Below are positions 1-8,235 of a DNA stretch of 64,000 bases, piece after piece; position 1 is the first letter of the stretch, and every line of letters starts with the position of its first letter. Source of the DNA: Tumidithrix helvetica (lineage in GTDB: Bacteria; Cyanobacteriota; Cyanobacteriia; Pseudanabaenales; Pseudanabaenaceae). The stretch covers positions 1 to 64,000 of the forward strand of contig NZ_CBDDRA010000030.1 of assembly GCF_965232925.1 (NCBI RefSeq). Direction: 5' to 3'. The notes under the pieces are model-generated. The model made no database searches and was not told the origin of the DNA. It saw nothing but the letters and a program-made list of their open reading frames with translations. The position numbers and the translations under genes are program-made.

Positions 1-423
1 TACCACGTCTAGGTTCTACCATTGGCGTTTTTCCCAAGCCTACCCCTTTTTAGACTTGTGTAGCAACTAAAGTCTCGCACTGAAAGTGCGTAGTTTCGAC
101 TAGCGTTTTGGGACAATGAATAGAAGAGCTAGCGGAACTAACCTCTCTTTTGAAGCACTTCTTGGCACAATATTTCCTAAGATTTGCTGTCTAAATGTCA
201 GCACTGTACAGCCAACAGCGTAACTATTTTTTCCAAAAGACTGTTACAATTTTTCGCAGTTACTAGCATCATTCACTAATATTTTATAAAAAATCCGAAA
301 AAATACTATTTTTCTTTTTTGTTTACTAAATGTTAACTTAATTGGTTTTATTACCAAAGTGATTGACAGCAGGCTCTAGTAACGAGTAAGTAAGTTGATA
401 ATTGTAGAGATGTAAGTAAAGCT
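1..423. other. non-coding stretch upstream of mscL
   Basis: I see no convincing gene here. The one clear structure is a small hairpin at 76-90 (CGCACT / AGTGCG with a 3-base loop). It has no T-run after it, so it is not a classical terminator. Positions 270-350 are strongly AT-rich and probably hold the mscL promoter, but I could not find a convincing -35/-10 pair. Confidence 0.5.
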
Positions 424-852
424 ATGGCACTAAGAAACGGAAGAAGATCTGCAACTGGTTTTTTGAGAGATTTTCAGGAATTTATTGCTAAAGGAAACGT
501 TGTCGATCTAGCAGTTGCTGTGATTGTTGGTGGCGCATTTGGCAAAATTGTCGATTCTTTTATTAAAGATATCGTTACCCCAGTGATTTTGAGTCCTGTC
601 TTATCTGCTGCTGGAATTAGCGAACTGGAAAAATTGTCACTTAACGGCATTAAGTACGGTGTATTTTTAGCGGCAGTCCTAAACTTTCTGGTGATCGCGT
701 TTGTGATTTTCCTAATGATTCGTGCCCTCGAAAAATTTAAACGCAAAGAGGCTGCTGCCGAAGCCGAGGTTGCTGCCGAAGTGGATAACACTCAAGAACG
801 GCTGGCAACAGTTTTAGAAAACCTCACGGAAGTCTTAAATCGCAACCGCTAA
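424..852 (+). CDS. mscL: large-conductance mechanosensitive channel MscL
   Basis: This is the inner-membrane channel that opens on hypo-osmotic shock to release solutes. The 142-residue product has the MscL layout. The amphipathic N-terminus and first membrane helix carry the family signature GNVVDLAVAVIVGGAFGKIV (about residues 24-43). A short periplasmic loop follows, then a second hydrophobic helix at about 78-102. The charged cytoplasmic tail ends in a helix (about 125-142) of the kind that forms the C-terminal bundle. The periplasmic loop is shorter than in E. coli MscL. The gene stands alone and converges on the acyltransferase gene. The ATG at 424 is the natural start. Confidence 0.95.
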   Translation: MALRNGRRSATGFLRDFQEFIAKGNVVDLAVAVIVGGAFGKIVDSFIKDIVTPVILSPVLSAAGISELEKLSLNGIKYGVFLAAVLNFLVIAFVIFLMIRALEKFKRKEAAAEAEVAAEVDNTQERLATVLENLTEVLNRNR

Positions 853-874
853 ATCAAATTTATCACTCTATCTA

Positions 875-907
875 GCCTCCTCTTGGCAACACTTGCGAAG
901 GGGAGGC
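875..907. terminator. possible bidirectional terminator between mscL and the acyltransferase gene
   Basis: An inverted repeat GCCTCC (875-880) / GGAGGC (902-907) lies between two convergent stop codons. The stem is short, the loop is long and there is no T-run, so this is a weak call based largely on position. Confidence 0.3.
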
Positions 908-941
908 ATTCAATTGCGAGATTAGCGCGTCCCTTTCTATA

Positions 942-2315
942 TCAAGCCACGACCGATCGCTCTACCAAGCCTTGAAGAGCATCATGTAAATCCTCAGTGA
1001 CCTTACTAACGCATTCCTTTGCTGCTACGCGACTCGATTGATAGGTGGCAAAGCGATCGCCGATCGAGATCGGCTCCCCAATCGATAAAATCAGCTTGCG
1101 ATCGCCCAAATAAGGAGTTTTACCAAAGTTCTCAGTTTTAACCCGACTCAAGGCTCGCCAGATCAGTAATAAAGTTTCGGCATAGCGACTAGCACTAGGT
1201 AGCTCGGATACGTAATTACCTGTAACCGAAACAATACTTTCGGCAATTCGCATGTGCCACTGACTCGAAAAGGCTTCTTTTGCCAGTTGATCGGCAAATC
1301 CACGTTCCAAGGTTGAGATCGAATCGAGGTCTTTAAAATCAGCGCGAAAAATCCGATCCCAGCCTGCTTGTTCTAAACGGCGACAGCGATCGGTAATTGT
1401 TCCTTTGGATGGTATCGCAAATTGAGATTCCGATACCCGCAAAATATGATCTAACACAATTTGAATGCGATCGCCTAGATCTTGAACCTCGGAAATGTTG
1501 GTGGCTGGGGTATGGGATGGATAGAATTTTTGATAATGATCGCTGACATATTTCACCAGATAATGCCCGACTGCGTAAAGACGTTCGTAACGTTCTTCGT
1601 GTGCGATCGGGGGCTTAACCATGCCACAGTCCCGTTCGATGTGCATCAACATGCGATCGATATTCTCCCAAGATGCGGGGGCATATTCGTATTGCAAACC
1701 AATCGGCAGAATCACGACATCCTCAGAACGTCCTGCTTTTGCGAGGTCTTCTGCTGCCCAAAATCCGATTTGAGCGATGCCTGGCTCTAGTTGACCTACG
1801 AGTTCGCTCTGTCCGTTTGTTCCACCTTCGGGTGCCATGGATATGGGGAATCTTCCATCAATCATTTGCTTGCGAATCGCTTGTAGCCCTTGCCGATCTA
1901 GTTTGCCGCGAAAGATGGGAATTCCACCCAGTCGTGGAAAAAGCCAATTGACAATTTCGCCCGCCCATAGAGGGATACCGCGATCGTAAACAAAATTGGA
2001 ATGCACGGGCTGAGTGAACTTAACGCCCATTTCTCTTGCTTTTGCCTGAATTCCATGGGAAAGAAGGTAAAGCATGCTGAAGTGATCGTCTGTGGTGGGA
2101 TGACGAAAGGCAAAAAGATATCTCGTTTTTCCTGCTTGAAATGTTTGTACAGCTTCAACTAAGCGTTCCATGTTACGGGATTCAATCTTAGAAATTCCAC
2201 ATTTCCACCGTATCCACGCAGGTACTAGCAATCTTAGCCATCGCAGCAAATTAATGTCAAAGCTGGGCGGGTAGTATGCGAGAGGGGGTTGAACGCGATT
2301 AAGATCCACTGCCAT
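942..2315 (-). CDS. PlsC-type (1-acyl-glycerol-3-phosphate) acyltransferase-like protein
   Basis: This probably transfers an acyl chain to a glycerolipid or similar acceptor at the membrane. The PlsC superfamily motifs are visible: the catalytic H-x4-D as H72 and D77 in FRHPTTDDHF, a motif-II-like stretch GGIPIFRGKLDRQG, and motif III APEGGTNGQSE, which binds the acceptor phosphate. At 457 residues it is much longer than PlsC itself (about 240). The C-terminal half has no recognisable domain and looks helical. Such long forms occur in cyanobacteria. The true acceptor cannot be read from the sequence. The gene is monocistronic. Confidence 0.75.
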   Translation of the reverse strand: MAVDLNRVQPPLAYYPPSFDINLLRWLRLLVPAWIRWKCGISKIESRNMERLVEAVQTFQAGKTRYLFAFRHPTTDDHFSMLYLLSHGIQAKAREMGVKFTQPVHSNFVYDRGIPLWAGEIVNWLFPRLGGIPIFRGKLDRQGLQAIRKQMIDGRFPISMAPEGGTNGQSELVGQLEPGIAQIGFWAAEDLAKAGRSEDVVILPIGLQYEYAPASWENIDRMLMHIERDCGMVKPPIAHEERYERLYAVGHYLVKYVSDHYQKFYPSHTPATNISEVQDLGDRIQIVLDHILRVSESQFAIPSKGTITDRCRRLEQAGWDRIFRADFKDLDSISTLERGFADQLAKEAFSSQWHMRIAESIVSVTGNYVSELPSASRYAETLLLIWRALSRVKTENFGKTPYLGDRKLILSIGEPISIGDRFATYQSSRVAAKECVSKVTEDLHDALQGLVERSVVA

Positions 2316-2882
2316 TTCAAAAGCTCAGTACAAATAATGGGTATTAACTCAGAGACTAAAATAGCCTATTTCCGATCGCTTAGACGGCGATCGCTGTGCC
2401 AATATTGATTCTGTCCCTTAGAAACCTCGAAAAACCTAAAGATATCTTGGAGAACAATCTGGTTGGGGCTTAGGTTGCATCGATAGGTGCTAGACCAAAA
2501 AGAGGATTTTCTCTGGACGCGATCGCTGCGTGAATGGTAACTGAGGCGATCGTATGGGCTAACTGCCGAGAAAAAGCTTTTGGGTGGGTAAATACCCTCA
2601 AAACCGAAAAAACTTTAGGTTTGGGGTTGCAAATCCAAAAAACTGTGGTATTAAGTTGTACGTGAAAACATCAATATGTCTTCTTAGCACTGCCAAATTG
2701 TCTTACTTAGTATTTTTTGGATTGTTCAAACACTAAAAATTTAAGGACGCAAAAGTAAGCAGAAACGTCAAAGCTAAGAATTATTATTGGAGACGCATTC
2801 ACAAATCCGCAATCTATAAAAGCGAATTCACCGAAACAATGAATTCGTATCTTGTTCAATTTATATAGATACCTAACGTCAA
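2316..2882. other. 567-bp intergenic region between divergent genes
   Basis: No ORF here looks like a real protein. The region contains single GCGATCGC-type octamer cores and AT-rich tracts, and it must hold the promoters of the divergent acyltransferase and HTH-like genes. I found no terminator, tRNA or repeat. Confidence 0.5.
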
Positions 2883-3956
2883 ATGAATATAGAAGAGGCG
2901 CTGGTCTTGATCGACCGAGGCGTACCTAGAGGCTTGAATACAATTCAAGAACTTGTGGTTCGTCATACTTGGGAAGATAAAACGTATCACGAAACTGCTG
3001 AGATTTGTGGCTATGATGCTTCCTACATTCGGGATGTGGGCTACAAATTGTGGCGTACTTTGTCTGACAGTTTCGGAGAGAAAGTAAAGAAAGGTAACCT
3101 TCACGTCATTTTAAGAAAGCAGGCGCAAAGAGCTTTACAGGATCGAATTTCGCCGCGCCAAATTTCGCAAGATATACAAGTTTCGCAAGATATGTCAGAT
3201 CGGCATTCAGAGCGAGAACGCTCCGATCTCATCAGCGAACTCAGCCCGAATGGATCGAATGTGATCGATTTTCAGAAAGCTGTTGCCAGTAAGCAGAGAG
3301 ATTTGGGTAATGGGATCGCTTCATCAGTTCTGTTAACAGATATTGCTGTAGAGGAAAGCGCGATCGATGCTTTTCCTGACAAACTTGATGAATTAGAACG
3401 CAATAATACCGATCTCATCATGAAAGCCTACAGCAAGAATTCTTTGAGTGGGTTGCAGGAATTGCAAGTTATGCCTTTAACCACGATCTCAGAGATTACC
3501 TACAAAACGAACGAATCATCAGATTTACAGGTTTTGCAAAGAGTTTTAGCCGCCGAACGTCCTGCGGGTTTGGCAACATGGAACCACCGCATACTTTGGT
3601 TAAATAATCTGTTGGCGCAACATTTTTCTGAAGCTAAGACACAAATTCGCGATCGCTATCTTCCCTTTTACTGGATGGAAGGGACTTTAGAAGAGTTGTA
3701 TTACGAACTCAAACACCAAACATCGATCAGAAAGCGATACTGCGCTTGGCTTAACGATACGCAATTTGCCGAAATTGATTCAGATTTTGAGGTCGTTCAA
3801 ATTACTGATGACTGGAATCAGACGATTGATGCTCGGTTAGAATTTGTGAATGAGATGAAGATAATTAAGCCTCCTACGGATCTTTTGCCTCCATCACAGC
3901 GCAAAGCCTTGGCAAAAAAGATGCGAGTGGACCTTTCCTATCAACTTATGGGCTGA
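2883..3956 (+). CDS. regulatory-type protein with N-terminal HTH-like domain and possible PAS-like C-terminal domain
   Basis: Residues about 1-85 match a domain often seen at the N-terminus of cyanobacterial NB-ARC/AAA and WD40 signalling proteins (a vMAP-like helical domain). It has the characteristic stretches VLIDRGVPRGLNTIQELVV and YIRDVGYKLWRTLS. Here it is not joined to an ATPase. A low-complexity linker (about 90-215) leads to a C-terminal region in which LATWNHRILWLNNLLAQHF (about 233-251) resembles the start of a PAS fold. No enzyme motif is visible. The architecture suggests a sensor or adaptor, but the ligand and partner are unknown. A terminator follows directly after the stop codon. 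Confidence 0.6.
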   Translation: MNIEEALVLIDRGVPRGLNTIQELVVRHTWEDKTYHETAEICGYDASYIRDVGYKLWRTLSDSFGEKVKKGNLHVILRKQAQRALQDRISPRQISQDIQVSQDMSDRHSERERSDLISELSPNGSNVIDFQKAVASKQRDLGNGIASSVLLTDIAVEESAIDAFPDKLDELERNNTDLIMKAYSKNSLSGLQELQVMPLTTISEITYKTNESSDLQVLQRVLAAERPAGLATWNHRILWLNNLLAQHFSEAKTQIRDRYLPFYWMEGTLEELYYELKHQTSIRKRYCAWLNDTQFAEIDSDFEVVQITDDWNQTIDARLEFVNEMKIIKPPTDLLPPSQRKALAKKMRVDLSYQLMG

Positions 3957-3962
3957 TTGTTT

Positions 3963-3985
3963 GGGGGATATGGACTCCCCCTTTT
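3963..3985 (+). terminator. rho-independent terminator
   Basis: GGGGGA (3963-3968) pairs with TCCCCC (3976-3981), and TTTT follows. It begins 7 bases after the stop codon of the upstream gene. The GC-rich stem plus T-run is a classical intrinsic terminator. Confidence 0.7.
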
Positions 3986-4001
3986 GACCCTATACTATGT
4001 G

Positions 4002-4102
4002 ATACCCATTTCACTTAAATTTGCCAAAGATCGAGGTTTGAGTTCCGTGCTCCGCGCGGTCTTTTAAAAACAATGCGTCGCATTACTTTTTGAAAATGGT
4101 AT
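4002..4102 (+). repeat. 101-bp MITE-like element, copy 1
   Basis: The element runs from ATACCCATTTC to GAAAATGGTAT, and these ends form imperfect terminal inverted repeats. Its reverse complement matches 20395-20495 along the whole length with no gap, at about 85% identity by eye. The inner part shares the block TGCTCCGCGCGGTCTTTT. The element has no coding capacity. It lies directly upstream of the exonuclease gene, so it may contribute to that gene's leader. Confidence 0.8.
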
Positions 4103-4111
4103 GAGGTGCAG

Positions 4112-4633
4112 ATGAGCTACATCATGGTTGACGTAGAGGCAGATGGTCCAATCCCTGGAGACTACTCGATGATTTCCTTTGGTGCGATCGTGGTTGAGCC
4201 ATCCCTATGCCGAACGTTTTACGCCCAACTCAAACCAATTTCAGAGCAATGGATACCAGAAGCTCTAAAAATTAGTGGTTTCACGCGTGAGGAAACACTG
4301 ACATTTGACGAGTCTCAAACAGTAATGGAACAGTTTGCTGCTTGGATTGAGGCTGAAAGCTCTGGGCGAACTTTCTTTATCTCAGATAATAATGGGTTTG
4401 ATTGGCAATTTATCAATTGGTATTTCCATCATTTTTACGGAAAGAATCCTTTCGGATATTCATCAACGAATCTAGGTTCGCTTTATAAGGGTCTGGTCAA
4501 AGATACCTTTGTCAACTTTAAGCACCTGCGAAAAACTGCCCATACGCACCATCCCATAGATGATGTGCGCGGAAATGCGGAGGCACTTTTGCAACTCAAA
4601 GAGAAGTATGGGCTCAAAATCAATTTGACGTAA
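4112..4633 (+). CDS. DEDD-family 3'-5' exonuclease (DnaQ-like)
   Basis: This is predicted to remove nucleotides from DNA or RNA 3' ends using two metal ions. ExoI is D7-x-E9 in VDVEADGP. An Asp in SDNNGFDW supplies ExoII, and HHPIDDVRGNAEAL supplies the ExoIII His/Asp pair, so the active site looks complete. I prefer the ATG at 4112 because GAGGTG sits just upstream. An in-frame GTG at 4106 lies inside that ribosome-binding site. The protein (173 residues) is a stand-alone exonuclease domain with no polymerase or helicase attached. The 101-bp repeat ends 9 bases before the start. Confidence 0.8.
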   Translation: MSYIMVDVEADGPIPGDYSMISFGAIVVEPSLCRTFYAQLKPISEQWIPEALKISGFTREETLTFDESQTVMEQFAAWIEAESSGRTFFISDNNGFDWQFINWYFHHFYGKNPFGYSSTNLGSLYKGLVKDTFVNFKHLRKTAHTHHPIDDVRGNAEALLQLKEKYGLKINLT

Positions 4634-4775
4634 TCTGGAGCAATTCTATGGGCAAGAATTCCTTGAACTCCCATACAATGTACTTTCCTTAAAGACCCCT
4701 GAGAATCGCGGTTTCAATTCATTCTCTGTTCAATGAATTGGCAAATGCATGGAGTTAAAGTAGACTCAGACAAAT

Positions 4776-5291
4776 TTGGTTATTGATGCAGCCTTGCCAA
4801 TGTTGAGAAAGATTACAGCTAAACAATCCTTTGATCGCGTTTTGAGAGATGTAGCGATCGCTTCGATCTCAGGTTATCAGCGTTATCTCTCGCCCTATAA
4901 GGGGTTTTCTTGCGCTCATCGGGTTTTGCATGGTAGCGAATCCTGTTCTGCTTATACAAAACGTCAAATTGCTGAGAAGGGCTTATTGCAGGGACTAAAC
5001 CTATCGAGATCTAGGTTTTATGCCTGTAAGCAGGCAAGTGAAATTTTAAATGCGCCGCGATCGGAAATATACCTCGCGACAAAACGCACCCCGCCCAAAG
5101 ATCCATATCCTCCTAAACGCAACGTACCATCCAAGGCATACTCAAGAACATCTAAACAGAACAGTCCAAATCAGCCTAAACAAAAAAACGCGAATCAATG
5201 CATAGCAGACGAATGTTCGACCCTAACGGTAGACTTTTGCTGCGGTAGCGATCGGCGCACAGGGCTCCCAAATGTTTGTTCCTTTTTCTAA
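4776..5291 (+). CDS. yidD: YidD-like membrane protein insertion efficiency factor with extended C-terminus
   Basis: The core (about residues 26-90) matches the YidD/DUF37 pattern: ISGYQRYLSPYKGFSCAH, then SESCSAY and RSRFYACKQA, with the conserved cysteines. YidD proteins help the Sec/YidC pathway insert membrane proteins. Classical YidD has about 70-90 residues. This one has 171, because of a Pro/Lys/Asn-rich tail (about 95-140) and a cysteine-bearing end with CCGSDRRTGLPNVC. The listed start is a TTG. An ATG at 4800 (residue 9) is a good alternative. The family call is moderately secure and the tail is unexplained. Confidence 0.65.
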   Translation: MVIDAALPMLRKITAKQSFDRVLRDVAIASISGYQRYLSPYKGFSCAHRVLHGSESCSAYTKRQIAEKGLLQGLNLSRSRFYACKQASEILNAPRSEIYLATKRTPPKDPYPPKRNVPSKAYSRTSKQNSPNQPKQKNANQCIADECSTLTVDFCCGSDRRTGLPNVCSFF

Positions 5292-5293
5292 AG

Positions 5294-5476
5294 ATGCTGC
5301 GCGAGCTTTTAGATATTGCCTATCTGCAAGAGCGGGTATGCTCTTTGCGCTTTTTAGAAGATCTGAATATCTATGGAGCAGGCTGGAATCCGAACGGATT
5401 ACTTTTCTGCAATGCGATCGAGCTTTTCGCGAATCGAGAGTTGAATCAGCGATCGCAACAGACCAATCAAAGATAG
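5294..5476 (+). CDS. possible small protein, unknown function
   Basis: An ATG 2 bases after the yidD stop opens a 60-codon frame. The product has a leucine-rich helix (MLRELLDIAYLQERVCSLRF) followed by NIYGAGWNPNGLLF and a polar tail. Composition and position suggest it could be translated together with yidD. There is no clear ribosome-binding site, and the last 78 bases overlap the end of the convergent ABC1 kinase gene. I do not recognise a family. Confidence 0.35.
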   Translation: MLRELLDIAYLQERVCSLRFLEDLNIYGAGWNPNGLLFCNAIELFANRELNQRSQQTNQR

Positions 5477-7093
5477 CCCTGATAGCATAAACGCCGCGAT
5501 CGCCCAGCTAACATAGCCCCCACCTGCACCTACCAACAAGACTGCCCCCGATAAGAGCGTAAATCCCGTCAAGCAAGCATAGATCAGGCTCTTAACGGCG
5601 AGATGAATGCGTTTGAGCGTGCGATCGCTTTCTGTAGACCGCACCTGAATCATCAGTTCACCTCGGTCTAGTCGATCTTCCAACTTACTTAAAAAAACTT
5701 CCGTGGCACTAGGCTGATTGAGCTTATAGGTAATAAAATCTCTAGCTTGTCGGGCTAACTCTCCTAATACATTTCCTTGCCCCTTGGCAAGGGTTAGGCT
5801 GCGCACAAAAGGTTGAGCCGCTGCGGTCAAGTTATACTCTGGGTCGAGAATGCGTGCAATGCCGTCCAAGGTTGTCAGCGACTTGAGAATGTAGGTCATT
5901 TTGGCTGGAAGGCGAAAAGGCTGCTGCTCAAACATGGAAACCAGTTCGCTTTTCATCTGCTCGAATGCCTTGATATCCACAGGACGCTCGGTAAACCGAT
6001 CTAACACAAATTTCATCATGCGCTTGACAGGACTCATATCAGGTACAGATTCAATCAAACCCATGTTGGTGAGCATGTCGATCACCTCATTGCTATCTTT
6101 TCTCAGCACAGCAAAGAAGGTCTTGACCATCTGGTCTTTATCTAGGGATTGAACTTCAGCCATCATGCCATAGTCATAAAAAATCAGATTGCCATCCTGA
6201 CTGACCGCCAAGTTGCCTGGGTGCGGATCGGCATGAAAAAAGCCATCTTGGAGTAATTGTTTGAGATAGGCGCAAATCCCCAATTGATTGATTTCCTTAG
6301 GATTGAGTCCACAGGCTTCGAGGGCTTGGCGATCGTCAACTTTAATCCCTGGCACATATTCCATCGTGAGGACTTGTGTGGTGCTGTACTCCCAATAGAC
6401 ATGAGGAACAACGATGCGAGGGTATCCCTTAAAGTTTTGACGGAAGCGATCGGCGTTTTTACCCTCTTGGGAATAGTCAATTTCTTGATAGAGGACGGTG
6501 AAAAATTCGGCATAAATGCCTTCGAGTTGATATTTTCTCGTCCAAGCAAAGTAACGGCGAAACACCTTTAAAAGCTCGCCGATCGCATGTAGATCTAAAT
6601 CAAATAATTTCTTTAGCCCCGGACGTTGCACTTTTACCACGACATCTTCACCCGTGTGCAACCTTGCTTTATGCACTTGCCCCAAGCTTGCCGCTGCCAG
6701 AGGGGTGCGATCGAAATCTCGATAAATCGCGTGAATAGACTTACCTAGCTCAGTTTCGACAATCGTAATCGCTTCGGTCACGCTAAAGGCGGGCACATTA
6801 TCTTGTAGTGCTGACAATGCCTCGATATATTCAGGTGGTAGTAGATCGACGCGGGTTGAGAGCGATTGCCCCACTTTAATGAATGTTGGTCCCAGTTCTA
6901 GCAGATTAGATACCAACCAGTTTGCCCGACGCTTGCGCGTATCTGAAGAGGCATTTTGCCAGAGGTTATCCCACCAGATAAAAAACAGAAATGTGAAAGC
7001 CGTCGTGAAAACTTCACGTTGTCGCGCCAAAGGCGAACTTTTTACTCTTTGCCAGCGCAGTGGCTTAGGGTTAGGAACAACAGTTGTGAGCAT
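5399..7093 (-). CDS. ABC1/UbiB (AarF) family atypical protein kinase
   Basis: This family has a kinase-like fold and supports isoprenoid-quinone, tocopherol or other membrane-lipid metabolism. The diagnostic KxGQ motif is in FIKVGQSLSTR. AAASLGQVHKA is the Ala-rich loop that replaces the usual P-loop. VVVKVQRPG supplies the ATP-site Lys, and FHADPHPGNL and FYDYGMM give the catalytic and metal-binding Asp residues. Two hydrophobic helices near the C-terminus (about 500-545) anchor it in the membrane. Its 564 residues are typical for cyanobacterial members. It is monocistronic and its substrate is unknown. Confidence 0.9.
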   Translation of the reverse strand: MLTTVVPNPKPLRWQRVKSSPLARQREVFTTAFTFLFFIWWDNLWQNASSDTRKRRANWLVSNLLELGPTFIKVGQSLSTRVDLLPPEYIEALSALQDNVPAFSVTEAITIVETELGKSIHAIYRDFDRTPLAAASLGQVHKARLHTGEDVVVKVQRPGLKKLFDLDLHAIGELLKVFRRYFAWTRKYQLEGIYAEFFTVLYQEIDYSQEGKNADRFRQNFKGYPRIVVPHVYWEYSTTQVLTMEYVPGIKVDDRQALEACGLNPKEINQLGICAYLKQLLQDGFFHADPHPGNLAVSQDGNLIFYDYGMMAEVQSLDKDQMVKTFFAVLRKDSNEVIDMLTNMGLIESVPDMSPVKRMMKFVLDRFTERPVDIKAFEQMKSELVSMFEQQPFRLPAKMTYILKSLTTLDGIARILDPEYNLTAAAQPFVRSLTLAKGQGNVLGELARQARDFITYKLNQPSATEVFLSKLEDRLDRGELMIQVRSTESDRTLKRIHLAVKSLIYACLTGFTLLSGAVLLVGAGGGYVSWAIAAFMLSGLSLIGLLRSLIQLSIREKLDRIAEK

Positions 7094-7385
7094 GTCACGC
7101 TTATATTTAGTGCTGATGCTGCCAATATCTTAACTATTTCTGTGAGATTGTGCTGTTTCTTTCCCAAGACTAGGATTTGATGTTTCCCCCTCACAATGTT
7201 CAGTTTACCCGTAATTGATAGGCAAACAATCAAGCTAATTAAATGCAGGCAAACTTGCTATGGTAAGATCGCACAAAAAGATGGTGGTTCTGCCTAAATT
7301 TTTTTTGGTTAAATTTTGAGTTGGACAGTTAACAGTAACGGCAGAAAATTCCCAAATATTTTAGAGGTGTAAGCGAGGTACAAGC

Positions 7386-8105
7386 ATGGGTGAAATTACA
7401 AGAGAGGAGATACGCGAGCGGCTGGGTAATATCGATCAAATTCGAGACATTATTTTTGGCGCACATTTGCGCGAATATACTAGCCGACTCGATAAATTAG
7501 AGTCCGATCTGGGCACAATGCAACAAGAAGTGCGCGATCGCATCAATGAAGTCAAAAATGTCCTCTCTATCGAATTAAAATCCGCAGTGGACTCGATTGA
7601 TAAACGGCTAAAGGTAATTTCCTCAGCAACCCAAGAGGAAAGTGCCGATCTGCGCCAGCAGATCGATCGGGTAAATCGCAAATTTACCAATGGCATCGAA
7701 GCCCTTGATGAAGCAGTTGAAACCCAAAAGAATGCCCTCCGCGAAGAACTCACGGATACGCGAGATCGACTGCAAGAAGATATTCGAGAATTGAGAGCCC
7801 ATGTGTTTGAAGAACTCGACAGACACTTCTCAATGCTCAAAGAGGTGAAGGTTTCCAAGGATGATATGGCAGAGATTCTGTTTGAATTGGGCATGAGGCT
7901 TAAGGGAACAGAATTTGTGCAAGAACTGGAAGAAGCGGCTGAACTCGACTATGAGGAGCTTGCACTACCAGAAGCTGCACCTACACCTGCCCCTGCACCT
8001 AAGCGTAGTAGTTTGAGTCCAGATGATAGCTCCAGTAATACTAGTACTACTGCCAGCACGTCGGGCAAAACCTCTAGCCGTTCGACACGATCGCCCAAAG
8101 CCTAA
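7386..8105 (+). CDS. coiled-coil protein, first gene of the GTPase/cyclase cluster
   Basis: The 239-residue product opens with MGEITREEIRERLGNIDQIRDIIFG and then forms a long heptad-rich coiled coil (about 30-145). A short folded-looking segment follows (about 150-185), then a Pro/Ser/Thr-rich disordered tail. It has no membrane segment and no catalytic motif. It precedes the OmpA-type gene, GTPase, cyclase and kinase in the same direction. A scaffold or adaptor role is inferred from this context only. The ATG follows a purine-rich AGCGAGG. Confidence 0.65.
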   Translation: MGEITREEIRERLGNIDQIRDIIFGAHLREYTSRLDKLESDLGTMQQEVRDRINEVKNVLSIELKSAVDSIDKRLKVISSATQEESADLRQQIDRVNRKFTNGIEALDEAVETQKNALREELTDTRDRLQEDIRELRAHVFEELDRHFSMLKEVKVSKDDMAEILFELGMRLKGTEFVQELEEAAELDYEELALPEAAPTPAPAPKRSSLSPDDSSSNTSTTASTSGKTSSRSTRSPKA

Positions 8106-8154
8106 ATTTCGACCAATTGGGATTTGTGCGTTTTTTGCGTAGCATCATAAGTTT

Positions 8155-8178
8155 AGGGGCGATCTATCGGTTGCCCCT
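8155..8178 (+). terminator. hairpin between the coiled-coil and OmpA-type genes
   Basis: AGGGGC (8155-8160) pairs with GCCCCT (8173-8178). There is no T-run. It could be an attenuator or an RNA-stability hairpin inside the cluster rather than a full terminator. Confidence 0.35.
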
Positions 8179-8235
8179 ATCTTAATAAGTGAGATTCCTG
8201 TAATCTAGATCTTTAACGAACTAGTGTCATAGCCA

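Noticed and set aside
1482..1951. plus-strand frames across the acyltransferase gene
   Set aside because: They are antisense to a gene with intact catalytic motifs and show no family features.
5272..5490. 72-codon frame alternative to the small protein after yidD
   Set aside because: It overlaps the yidD end, reads in a different frame from the better candidate at 5294, and has a less protein-like composition.
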